IMG/VR virus record: IMGVR_UViG_3300028299_000002
Coordinates: 26,581-90,580 of that record
DNA length: 64,000 bases
Strand: one strand, 5' to 3'
DNA from: a virus
Positions 25,542-32,745 of the stretch are shown here, one piece after another. The position numbers and the translations under genes are program-made. The notes beneath the pieces are model-generated. The model searched no databases and had not been told where the DNA came from. It saw only the letters and a program-made list of their open reading frames with translations. The number at the start of each line of letters is the position of its first letter. Within the stretch, counting starts at the first letter, position 1.

Positions 25542-27083
25542 CTAAGAACATTTATCGAGAATTGTCTTTATAGTAATGAAATCCCGAAGCCGGAAAGACG
25601 TTTCGGCCTTTGCCATCTCGTTCAAATTGATTTTCTTTTCAGAAACACCTTTTTCAAGTTTGGCATGGAGTTCACTGTAATTTCCGATTTCAGCATCGGT
25701 TATTTCGGCCGCCTGCCCACCACCATCGGTTTTCGGAATAAATCTCTGCATATCGGCTATGCTTACTCCGGAACGTGATTTCATTAATACCTGGACCGCT
25801 TCGGCAATCGGATGACCTTCGATAGTCAATGATTTTTCCAGATTTTCGACATATCCGGCAACCTTTTCAATCATATCACAAACACCAGTGAGGGACTTTT
25901 CCAGACCATCGCCCTGGGATTCGAGGGACTTCATTATGGAATTATTTTTTTCCTGAATGTCACTGGTAATCGAATGCAATTCACGCATGAACTGAGTAGC
26001 ATCAATGACCACTTCATCATCATCGCCGATAAGACCTTTTTCAAGATCATCGGGATCGGCATCGGGGTCGGCATCAGGATCATCATCAGGATCATCATCA
26101 GGATCAGGATCGTCGTCACCGGCACCAGATTTGAATAATTTCATCATAAAACCTTTAATCAAACCGACATCTTCCTTAATGTCTTTCGCCAGACCTTCAA
26201 TATCATCGCCGGTTTCATCTTCCACTTCGGCAGGACTCAGATCAAGAGATTTGGCTAATTCCTCAGCCTCATCCTGGGATTTACCAAGTTCCACGAAATG
26301 CGCTACCGCCTCTTCGTAAGTATTAAACGATTTCATAATAAAATCCTCCTTGTTTTTCTTATCGTTTTTTAACTTTTTTTTCTTTTTATCGTTGGATTTA
26401 TCGTCAATATCACCACCGGGAGCAGTGACTTTAACATTTGTATCAATATTATCTTTCACTATTACATCGCCACCGGTTTTAGTGGTTATTTCCGTTTCTA
26501 CTGGAGTCGCACTCAAACTTTTGAATATCGGTGCATTGTGTTGTTCAACCAGTTTCAGATAAGTGGATTTAAGTATCGGATTGGGGGTAATGACTACATT
26601 GACAATCTTGGCACTTTTAACTAAACCGGTAGGTGTCCGTTTATTGCCATAACTTCCCTCAACGCTCCAGCCAACAGTCTTTTGATGGTCCGGGAATTCT
26701 TTATTATGTTGCTCAATGGCTTTTAGCATTTTCCATGTCTGATCGGCCATATCGTGATTTTTAAATAAAGCACCTTTAATTACGGTGCTGTTTTCATTGG
26801 TAAAGCGTTCATGGGGAAAACCGATAACATTTACCGGTGAATTTTTTGGAAGATGTTCATATTTGATTACACCATTTGAATCGAAATAAGAGAAGTCAAG
26901 CGATTTTTGCATAAGACGCTCGCCCTGTTCATCTCTCTGGGTATTGCTGATCTCACCTAATACAATCCGCTTTTCATCATTCTCAGGTGATGTTGATTTC
27001 TCAAGATCAATCATCCCTAATAAACTGAAATCAGGCTCATAAGCCATGACTTCTTGCATATTTAGATCAGATAGTTCTCTCAT
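25542..27083 (-). CDS. Prohead protease fused to scaffold
   Basis: 513 aa from the ATG of MRELSDLNM, which has a GGAG site; a TTG 12 nt upstream would add four residues. Residues 20-185 resemble a prohead protease: KTVGWSVEGSYGN, then AKIVNVVITPNPILKSTY, with GFPHERF and FKNHDMADQTWKML. The rest is Lys/Asp/Glu-rich and low in complexity (a long D-P-D repeat at residues 318-340), typical of a scaffold that is digested during maturation. Many LEKSL segments recur. Located directly upstream of the capsid gene. Confidence 0.75.
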   Translation of the reverse strand: MRELSDLNMQEVMAYEPDFSLLGMIDLEKSTSPENDEKRIVLGEISNTQRDEQGERLMQKSLDFSYFDSNGVIKYEHLPKNSPVNVIGFPHERFTNENSTVIKGALFKNHDMADQTWKMLKAIEQHNKEFPDHQKTVGWSVEGSYGNKRTPTGLVKSAKIVNVVITPNPILKSTYLKLVEQHNAPIFKSLSATPVETEITTKTGGDVIVKDNIDTNVKVTAPGGDIDDKSNDKKKKKLKNDKKNKEDFIMKSFNTYEEAVAHFVELGKSQDEAEELAKSLDLSPAEVEDETGDDIEGLAKDIKEDVGLIKGFMMKLFKSGAGDDDPDPDDDPDDDPDADPDADPDDLEKGLIGDDDEVVIDATQFMRELHSITSDIQEKNNSIMKSLESQGDGLEKSLTGVCDMIEKVAGYVENLEKSLTIEGHPIAEAVQVLMKSRSGVSIADMQRFIPKTDGGGQAAEITDAEIGNYSELHAKLEKGVSEKKINLNEMAKAETSFRLRDFITIKTILDKCS

Positions 27084-27093
27084 ACATTTCTCC

Positions 27094-27138
27094 AAAAAAA
27101 TAGCCCATAATCATTGGTGAGTTCCAACAATTACGGGC
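27094..27138 (-). terminator. Intrinsic terminator in the leader of the capsid operon (attenuator-like)
   Basis: On the coding strand, GCCCGTAATTGTTGG pairs with CCAATGATTATGGGC around a 6-nt loop, followed by T then A and seven T. It ends 11 nt before the protease start codon and lies downstream of a good promoter (27213-27242). It therefore could stop either upstream readthrough or the operon's own transcript. Confidence 0.7.
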
Positions 27139-27378
27139 CACATGAGGGGTTCAGTGAAAATAATTACATAGACATTTCCTTAGACACAGAATAATTCTCA
27201 ATAAGCATCTTCAATATACATACCACCTGAATATAATGTCAATAATTATGACAAATATTTCAGATGTTTGTTTACTGACGAGGAATTAGATACTTATTAA
27301 ATTATTAGCAGTATTTTGAAGGGATAAATTAGAGATTCAATGTTATTTGGCATGTTTCCGTATATTTGATTTTATCAT
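27139..27378 (-). promoter_or_regulatory. Promoter TTGACA-18-TATATT upstream of the capsid operon
   Basis: The 240-nt gap holds a sigma-70-type promoter on the coding strand: -35 TTGACA at 27237-27242 and -10 TATATT at 27213-27218, 18-nt spacer. Start of transcription is expected near 27206. A 14-codon frame (MLIENYSVSKEMSM) begins there but lacks a clear ribosome site. The rest of the gap shows no genes. Confidence 0.65.
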
Positions 27379-28158
27379 TCATCTATTCAATTGTCTTCCC
27401 CCGGCAATTTCATTGATTTTTTGAACCAGGTCCATCCGCTTGAACGTAATATGGAATGATCCCTTTTTATACCATTTACACTTAAAATAGTCAGTTTCAC
27501 ATTCAAATATCTTTTTGCTTGTGGCTTCTTTAATAACCGTCAGCAGATCATTTGGATATTTCACTATCCCCTTACCATCCAATAAATGAAATACATTATC
27601 GATAGACCGGATTTCCTGCTCATAGTAATGATTAACGCCAAGATAATATTCGCTGCATTCAATCCACCGATCCATGATAACTTTTTTACCAACCATGAAC
27701 TGTGAATTAGTCTTATAATTGTTTCGTCTTGGCCGGAACAGGTCAAATACCTCTCTGACCGACTCATCCATAAAATCGCCCAGGTTGTGAGTAAGGTCAT
27801 TCAGAAACGACATAACATTTTCAATCGTTAATTCCGGCATACCATCATTATTATAGAGATTCCGGCTCAGATCACGTTCCCGTTTAACGGTAATCATTTT
27901 GCGTATTTCGGTCCTGTCAACAATTGATCTCCAGGCTTGGGAATTCAGATGCTTTTGGATTATCTTATAGTCCATCGTATAATCACTGACACTTTGATTA
28001 AATATGGTACAATGACTATCCCCAAATACATTCCGCAAACGACTTTTGGCACTATCAACTAAATTTACGGCCTGTTGAATTTCACCACATACAATATTGA
28101 ATGTATTAATCATTTCGGTGATAGTGTTCGGTTTAATGATATCTCTTGTGTTATTCAT
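27379..28158 (-). CDS. DUF4942-family protein
   Basis: 259 aa from the ATG of MNNTRDIIKP, which overlaps the upstream stop by 8 nt. The C-terminal 120 residues match my memory of DUF4942: MDRWIECSEYYLGVNHYYEQ, then KIFECETDYFKCKWYKKGSFHITFKRMDLVQKINEIAGG, read in parts. The family occurs in phages and mobile elements, often beside methyltransferases, and its biochemical role is unknown. Helical N-terminus. Last gene before the head operon. Confidence 0.7.
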   Translation of the reverse strand: MNNTRDIIKPNTITEMINTFNIVCGEIQQAVNLVDSAKSRLRNVFGDSHCTIFNQSVSDYTMDYKIIQKHLNSQAWRSIVDRTEIRKMITVKRERDLSRNLYNNDGMPELTIENVMSFLNDLTHNLGDFMDESVREVFDLFRPRRNNYKTNSQFMVGKKVIMDRWIECSEYYLGVNHYYEQEIRSIDNVFHLLDGKGIVKYPNDLLTVIKEATSKKIFECETDYFKCKWYKKGSFHITFKRMDLVQKINEIAGGRQLNR

Positions 28159-28798
28159 TGTTATGACTTCCCCTATAATCCAAACAAACCTGTCTGGCCT
28201 CCAATAATTCCCGGATTTGTTCATTCGTTCCACCATGATCGGGATGCCGTTGAATAGCAAGTTTTTTGAATTCCCGGTTTATTTCATCGGCTGTTGCAGT
28301 ATTATCAAGCCCCAAGACTTCGAAACTTTTCCCCACCTTATTATTGGATGAACTAAATGCTAATTCGTTGATCCAACTGCCAAATAGACGGTAGAACCAA
28401 TCAAAATTATTAAAATTCCGATCCTGGTTAAACCAATCATAATGGTTGAATTCTCGTTCCTGTTCCCTCTGCTGCTCTCGTTCCCTTTTCTCACGTTCTT
28501 TTTGCCTGAAATATTCAGGGAACAGTTCTTTTTTCAATGTGATTATCTCTGTAGCGTAGAAATAATTCCACAGTTTATCAGGCAATCCACCAACGGTTTT
28601 ATTGTGAATGCCATCCCATTTTGCCCGAATAGCATGTACGGCATTATTAAATCCCTTGATTGTTCCCCTGGCATTCCCAACTATCAATAATTCATTAAAA
28701 TCGTTTCGAAATTCCTTTATGAATTCCTGGTGATTGAACTTATTATCAATATCCAGTTTATACTTTTTCACATAGTATTTTGTGGGATTAATACTCAT
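28151..28798 (-). CDS. J-domain (DnaJ-like) protein
   Basis: 215 aa. The C-terminal 60 residues are a J-domain: SFEVLGLDNTATADEINREF, KKLAIQRHPDHGGTNEQ, with the HPD tripeptide intact. The N-terminal 90 residues are basic and helical. Residues 100-150 are a charged linker (KEREKREREQQREQERE). J-proteins stimulate host DnaK and phages use them for replication or assembly. No zinc-finger or C-terminal substrate domain, so the N-terminal half supplies specificity. Confidence 0.8.
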   Translation of the reverse strand: MSINPTKYYVKKYKLDIDNKFNHQEFIKEFRNDFNELLIVGNARGTIKGFNNAVHAIRAKWDGIHNKTVGGLPDKLWNYFYATEIITLKKELFPEYFRQKEREKREREQQREQEREFNHYDWFNQDRNFNNFDWFYRLFGSWINELAFSSSNNKVGKSFEVLGLDNTATADEINREFKKLAIQRHPDHGGTNEQIRELLEARQVCLDYRGSHNNE

Positions 28799-28800
28799 TG

Positions 28801-28992
28801 CTATTCTTTATCCCCATTATTTTTAACCCATTCATCACGTTTTTGTCTGGCATCACGAAGCGTATTTGCAATACACGAAAATAGCGTTCCGCCTGGTGTA
28901 CGGTAATCGTATTGAACTTTCCGCTTTCTGTTTGTCAATTTGTACCATTTATATTGTTCCGTACCGGGTTTGCAGTTTGCAGGATTTAACAT
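28801..28992 (-). CDS. DUF3873-like small protein
   Basis: 63 aa. CKPGTEQYKWYKLTNRKR, then QYDYRTPGGTLFSCIANTL and ARQKRDEWVK match the pattern PGTE.Y, YQYDYR, LF..VA.TLE..R..RD.W that I associate with DUF3873. That family is common in Bacteroidota conjugative transposons and phages, so it hints at the host group. Function unknown. Confidence 0.65.
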   Translation of the reverse strand: MLNPANCKPGTEQYKWYKLTNRKRKVQYDYRTPGGTLFSCIANTLRDARQKRDEWVKNNGDKE

Positions 28993-29183
28993 GATACATT
29001 CTCCCGTTTTATTCTTTTAAATATTTGGAAACATGTAGATATCTTCCCCAGATCATTAAGCGTATCAATTGCCATATCGACATTTTTATAATTCCCGGTT
29101 AATACCTTTCTTATGTATTTCTCAGAAACACGCTTTTCAGATCCATTTTGTTTACTGATTGCTATATAATTACGCTTTGGCAT
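28986..29183 (-). CDS. Small basic protein, HTH-like
   Basis: 65 aa starting MPKRNYIAISKQNG, chosen for its GGGGGAG ribosome site 6 nt upstream. KRVSEKYIRKVLTGNYKN, followed by MAIDTLNDLGK, resembles the second half of a helix-turn-helix (recognition helix with G-N-Y). It could be a small regulator. No firm family. It overlaps the DUF3873 gene by 7 nt. Confidence 0.5.
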   Translation of the reverse strand: MPKRNYIAISKQNGSEKRVSEKYIRKVLTGNYKNVDMAIDTLNDLGKISTCFQIFKRIKRENVSC

Positions 29184-29231
29184 CTTACTCCCCCTATGGT
29201 TATCGACCATTGGTTTCTCATGCATTTCAGA

Positions 29232-29516
29232 TTAACCTATTTCGGGATGAAAACCAAACCCATCATTCCAATCCACCAATATCTCTGTGCAACCAGCATC
29301 ATTCATCGCCCAATCAAGTAGTTTCTGCTGCATATCACAAGCACAATTATCGGTTAATGCCCCGGAATAATACAAATTATCATCATCATCATAAAGTTTG
29401 AATTTACCTTCATATTCAGGCTTACCATTTATCTCAAAGGTTTTACCGGCCCGGTATGTCCGTTCTCCCTTTTTGGAAATGTTGTCTCTTTTTATTGTTG
29501 CCGTGAGATGTGTCAT
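29232..29516 (-). CDS. Hypothetical small protein
   Basis: 94 aa, beta-rich. Begins MTHLTATIKRDNISKKGERT. DCACDMQQKLLDWAM near the end is helical. First gene after the promoter-like repeat at 29543-29581, whose core lies 27-65 nt upstream of the start. Looks like an early or middle phage gene; no family recognised. Confidence 0.55.
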   Translation of the reverse strand: MTHLTATIKRDNISKKGERTYRAGKTFEINGKPEYEGKFKLYDDDDNLYYSGALTDNCACDMQQKLLDWAMNDAGCTEILVDWNDGFGFHPEIG

Positions 29517-29542
29517 CTTGTCCTCTGTTTTTAATTACCGTT

Positions 29543-29581
29543 TCTCTCTATCCTATAATACATGCAATTCCAGATTTGTCC
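29543..29581 (-). promoter_or_regulatory. Promoter/operator-like repeat, copy 1 of 3
   Basis: Coding-strand core GGACAAATCTGGAATTG followed by CATGTATTATAGGATAG. Shares TTGCATGTATTA and GGACAA with 31021-31060 and 57201-57237. All three copies lie 20-95 nt upstream of the first gene of a group. In copies 2 and 3 CAATT and AATTG form an inverted repeat 4 nt apart. Confidence 0.65.
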
Positions 29582-29583
29582 TA

Positions 29584-29756
29584 TTAATAACTCCCACCAT
29601 AACACCGGCATCTATTATTCAATTTGTGTTTGCTCAGTACGGCATCTTCGTCAATTTGGTTTGTTTTAACGATCCGGTCTATCTGTCTGCTAATCCGGTT
29701 ATAATCGGCCTCCAATTTATAAATTATCTCCCACGGTGTGTTTTTCTGATCATAGT
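29584..29756 (-). pseudogene. Open frame without a start (possible frameshifted tail of the upstream gene)
   Basis: 56 codons reading LHYDQKNTPWEIIYKLEADY... to CRCYGGSY, with a coding look (amphipathic helices, charged residues) but no ATG or GTG. It overlaps the end of the 95-aa gene in the +1 frame (TTTACACTATGATC). Either a +1 frameshift product, a decayed gene or chance. Confidence 0.3.
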
Positions 29757-30037
29757 GTAAAACTCACTTTGTAAGGTGTTATTAATTGACTCTCATCAGT
29801 ATATGATATCAGCTCACCAATCATTTCTCTGGTATTAAATATCGAAGTACCGGCAATTTTCTCTTTGATTTCAAACTGGACTTTCCCGGATGTTTTTACA
29901 ATGTTTCTCATTGTTTCAATATCTTTGAAAAATATGGATATAACCTTGCCGAATTCAGAATGGGAATACAAAACAGCATCATAGATATCATCGTTGACCA
30001 CGACCAGTATTTTCTTTAATTGTTCCCAGATTTTCAT
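29750..30037 (-). CDS. Hypothetical protein
   Basis: 95 aa, starts MKIWEQLKKILVVVNDDIYDAV. Mixed alpha/beta. Its ATG overlaps the stop of the upstream 54-aa gene (ATGA). Part of a chain of coupled accessory genes from 30965. No family recognised. See the open frame that follows for a possible extension. Confidence 0.5.
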   Translation of the reverse strand: MKIWEQLKKILVVVNDDIYDAVLYSHSEFGKVISIFFKDIETMRNIVKTSGKVQFEIKEKIAGTSIFNTREMIGELISYTDESQLITPYKVSFTL

Positions 30038-30198
30038 TTGTTACCTCTTATAATATTACGACAATAATTATTAAGATCATCACCCAGGCTAATCAAACCA
30101 ACCCCTATAATACCGTTGATTTCCACTACGACATCAATCAAATCGGTAATGGTCAAACCCTTTTCCAAAACCAATTTTTTAATTTCTTCGTCAGTCAT
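30034..30198 (-). CDS. 54-aa small protein
   Basis: MTDEEIKKLVLEKGLTITDL, then IDVVVEINGIIGVGLISLGD and a polar end. Overlaps the preceding gene by 8 nt and the next ATG by ATGA, so it sits in a fully coupled row of genes. Helix followed by a hydrophobic strand; could be an anti-repressor-size protein but nothing identifies it. Confidence 0.6.
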   Translation of the reverse strand: MTDEEIKKLVLEKGLTITDLIDVVVEINGIIGVGLISLGDDLNNYCRNIIRGNK

Positions 30199-30559
30199 TT
30201 GATACTCCTAATAATTTTTCACGTATGGCCTGAGCTGTGATACATGTGTCAGTTTCTTTTCCATGAGTTTTAAATACATATCCAAGATCACGACAGGCTA
30301 AAGCTGCCTGCCAAAGAGTTCTGCCCGTACCGGTAATGATGATATCTCTTATATCATTCCATATTGGTGCTTTCTTTTCAGCCAAATTTAATAATTGCTG
30401 ACATTTACGATGGAATACCGGCGGTGCCTGGCCCATCGGTGATATCTGGTATATTGCATTTATATGAGATAACAGGTCTTCCTGTATCTTATCCAACCGT
30501 TCAAGTTGTTTCATCTTCCGCCAGAATCGCTTATCCATTGATGGTAATTGATTATTCAA
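30191..30559 (-). CDS. Hypothetical helical protein
   Basis: 122 aa. Basic N-terminus (MNNQLPSMDKRFWRKMKQLERLDKIQED), a long helix, then WNDIRDIIITGTGRTLWQAALACRDLGYVF. Its ATG overlaps the upstream stop by 4 nt. No family recognised. Confidence 0.5.
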   Translation of the reverse strand: MNNQLPSMDKRFWRKMKQLERLDKIQEDLLSHINAIYQISPMGQAPPVFHRKCQQLLNLAEKKAPIWNDIRDIIITGTGRTLWQAALACRDLGYVFKTHGKETDTCITAQAIREKLLGVSND

Positions 30560-30753
30560 ACCCGGTCCCTTCCATTATGAAAATACTGGATTGCTTCAAC
30601 TAACTCCGCCTGATTTTCCGGGTATGTCACAAACTTAGGATCAGCCGTGATACCACCTGACCGGTCCGATAAGCTGGCAAGATCAACCCGGCCATATTTA
30701 TCCGTTAGTCCGGTATCATACCAATATTGGCCTTTATAGTATGCTACTTTCAT
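30556..30753 (-). CDS. Hypothetical small protein
   Basis: 65 aa from the ATG of MKVAYYKGQYW, overlapping the upstream stop (ATGA). A frame 16 codons longer lies inside the upstream gene. KYGRVDLASLSDRSGGI and YPENQAELVEAIQYFHNG are visible. Unknown. Confidence 0.5.
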   Translation of the reverse strand: MKVAYYKGQYWYDTGLTDKYGRVDLASLSDRSGGITADPKFVTYPENQAELVEAIQYFHNGRDRV

Positions 30754-30965
30754 AAACTTGCGGTTTTTCTCAGACTGCCCGTTATACCCTGCGGATAGCA
30801 TTCAGGATGAGATTCAATTTGTCGTATTCTGATTCCGGCAAGTTTCCCACGTTGGTTCCGTTGCTGATCAGGCGACATCTTTTCAAATATCTCTTTATCA
30901 ACCTTCGCCAAACCGTATTCAATTTCATCAACCGCCTTTTGATGCTGCACATTTAGACTATCCAT
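30750..30965 (-). CDS. Hypothetical small protein
   Basis: 71 aa, MDSLNVQHQKAVDEIEYGLA, helical and charged, with the stop coupled to the next ATG. First gene of the accessory operon behind the promoter-like repeat at 31021-31060. Ribosome site GGGGAG 8 nt upstream. Unknown. Confidence 0.5.
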   Translation of the reverse strand: MDSLNVQHQKAVDEIEYGLAKVDKEIFEKMSPDQQRNQRGKLAGIRIRQIESHPECYPQGITGSLRKTASL

Positions 30966-30978
30966 TTTTTAACTCCCC

Positions 30979-31006
30979 GCCCTGCCGGTTAAGACAGGGC
31001 TTTTTT
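30979..31006 (+). terminator. Intrinsic terminator reading on the plus strand
   Basis: GCCCTG, a 10-nt loop, CAGGGC and six T on the plus strand. No plus-strand gene is visible, so it would stop antisense transcription; on the minus transcript the same hairpin lies in the leader just before a ribosome site (GGGGAG). Confidence 0.6.
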
Positions 31007-31020
31007 GTTCGGTTGTCAAT

Positions 31021-31060
31021 TCTCTCTCACTATATAATACATGCAATTCTGAAATTGTCC
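31021..31060 (-). promoter_or_regulatory. Promoter/operator-like repeat, copy 2 of 3
   Basis: Coding-strand GGACAATTTCAGAATTG then CATGTATTATATAG. CAATT-TCAG-AATTG is an exact inverted repeat. Lies 56-95 nt upstream of the 71-aa gene and ahead of the whole 30965-27379 gene group. Confidence 0.65.
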
Positions 31061-31298
31061 TTATATGGAATAAATTCCCAAATATTCCAACTATTTTACA
31101 TAAATAATTCTCCTCTATAAAAACAAATATTCTATTGGAACTTTATTGGAACTTTGATTTTATAAATGTTCAAACGGAATTAACTGGTTTAACGGTATCG
31201 GAATGGGATTTATTGTATTACCCTTTTTGTAGATAAAAACTAACTATTTACTTACAAATTGTTAGTGTTAGTATTCTTTGTTACTATTTAATGATTAC
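31061..31298. other. Intergenic AT-rich gap without a gene
   Basis: About 240 nt between the sigma-like gene and the accessory operon. It contains two copies of TATTGGAACTTT-like sequence and an imperfect inverted repeat (ACTAAC...GTTAGTGTTAGT, 31230-31273). No ORF or tRNA seen. Confidence 0.5.
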
Positions 31299-32252
31299 TT
31301 ATTCTAATATTAACCGAATGAAATCCAATATATGTTGATCTTCGGATGTCATTGACTTTTCAAGTAATGACCTGTATTTCTCAAAATATGGTTTCAATAT
31401 TGGTTTGATCAGACTGATTCGATTACTGGCATAACGTCGATCCTTACCAAGTTTTTTACTGATTTCGTCCAATGTCTGCGGCGTTTTATATTTACCTATC
31501 CCCAGGTACATTTGAATTATTTGATAATCAACGTTTTTAATCTTCCCCTGTTTCTGGAGTTTCTTTATCGGTATCATTAGCCTTTCAATTTGTGGTATAT
31601 CAGAATTTAACTGAATATCATCACTGGATGAGACATTATCATCTATTGGTTCAATTGTATTTGCCTTATTAGTCTCAATCCGATTGACAATCTCTAATGT
31701 TTTTTTAGCATCGTACATTTCACCGGTTTTATTGTATTTCAATTTAATATTGTTGGCAATTGTCTCAGCATCCGGATAGTTCCCATGGATTTTATAATAC
31801 TTATCTTTAAATTTATCAATTACCCGTCTATGCCGAAGATCATAGTACGATAAATTAACCTGTGATTGCAACTTTATTCCAACGCCCCACATAGCACCGG
31901 ATATTCGTTTGTTCATAATGATTTTCAGTTCATTCTTATTTATTTTCCGTTTGATATTATCATTATACGTCTTAATACAGGCCATACGACCGGCGGCCAA
32001 CATATCCGCAAATGTTCCGATCGGCTGACCATCATAATATTCCACTCCGACATTGAGTTTATTCGCTATGTTTTTCGCCATCCCAACATAATATCTGATA
32101 TTATCCGTAAAATAGTCTGCCCCGGCCTCACTAACTTTTCTAAGTCGGTCCATGCCTTTTTCACCATATTGGATATTACCATGTTTATCAACCCAATATT
32201 GTCCACCCCTGATACCGGGATTTTTAATATTAACTGCTTTTATTATTATCAT
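31299..32252 (-). CDS. Sigma-factor-like protein with N-terminal virion module
   Basis: 317 aa. Residues 10-35 (NPGIRGGQYWVDKHGNIQYGE) match the N-terminus of the 1860-aa protein (RPGARGGKYWIDKKGDVQYGE, in parts). Residues 70-130 are helical with GTFADMLAAGRMACIKTYND, like sigma region 2. Residues 265-300 (TLDEISKKLGKDRRYASNRI) fit a region-4 HTH. A phage sigma would redirect host RNA polymerase to phage promoters. Overlaps the zinc-ribbon gene by 23 nt. Divergent, so the call needs profile support. Confidence 0.5.
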   Translation of the reverse strand: MIIIKAVNIKNPGIRGGQYWVDKHGNIQYGEKGMDRLRKVSEAGADYFTDNIRYYVGMAKNIANKLNVGVEYYDGQPIGTFADMLAAGRMACIKTYNDNIKRKINKNELKIIMNKRISGAMWGVGIKLQSQVNLSYYDLRHRRVIDKFKDKYYKIHGNYPDAETIANNIKLKYNKTGEMYDAKKTLEIVNRIETNKANTIEPIDDNVSSSDDIQLNSDIPQIERLMIPIKKLQKQGKIKNVDYQIIQMYLGIGKYKTPQTLDEISKKLGKDRRYASNRISLIKPILKPYFEKYRSLLEKSMTSEDQHILDFIRLILE

Positions 32253-32487
32253 GTTCGCCCCTGGATATTTTTTTTATAACATATTTAAATGTCATAAAAT
32301 TTGTTGGTAAATTGAACTCATTATTACATTTAGCACACATTCCCCACACTTTATTCCGATCACGTAGAATATACATTTGATAGTACATTGTTATCGATGG
32401 GTCTTGTTTAAATGGCCGAACTATTCGATAACCGCAATTACTACATTTGCCATTATCTAATGTCCCCTTTATCCGTGGTCTACTCAT
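32230..32487 (-). CDS. Zinc-ribbon protein
   Basis: 85 aa. Two Cys pairs, CSNCG near residue 15 and CAKCN near residue 52, make a typical four-cysteine zinc ribbon. Basic C-terminus. Overlaps the upstream coiled-coil gene by 8 nt. Might bind nucleic acid and help the sigma-like protein encoded next. Confidence 0.65.
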   Translation of the reverse strand: MSRPRIKGTLDNGKCSNCGYRIVRPFKQDPSITMYYQMYILRDRNKVWGMCAKCNNEFNLPTNFMTFKYVIKKISRGEHDNNKSS

Positions 32488-32737
32488 GCGATGCCAATAT
32501 ATTAGTCATCATATAATAGGCTTTTTCTGCCTCTGCCCGAACTGTTTTAATCTCTGCATATTCCTGTTTCTCTCTGTCTGACAGGATTGTTTTTTGAGAT
32601 AGTATTTTGATTCTTGACGTTGCATTATCATGGATAGATTTTGCCTCTTTAATCAACTCCCGTGTTTCTGCCAATGTCTGAGATAATACCTTATCGGTGC
32701 TTTTAAGTCGCTCTGAAATAACTGACGCTGCTCCCAT
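32480..32737 (-). CDS. Small coiled-coil protein
   Basis: 85 aa, nearly all helix with heptad pattern: ISERLKSTDKVLSQTLAETR, then EAKSIHDNATSRIKIL. No family. Eight nt downstream of the 2824-aa gene and in the same transcription unit. Confidence 0.5.
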   Translation of the reverse strand: MGAASVISERLKSTDKVLSQTLAETRELIKEAKSIHDNATSRIKILSQKTILSDREKQEYAEIKTVRAEAEKAYYMMTNILASHE

Positions 32738-32745
32738 GATCTCTC

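Noticed and set aside
26005-26319. Ser/Gly-rich plus-strand ORF
   Set aside because: Antisense of the Asp/Pro repeats in the scaffold part of the protease gene.
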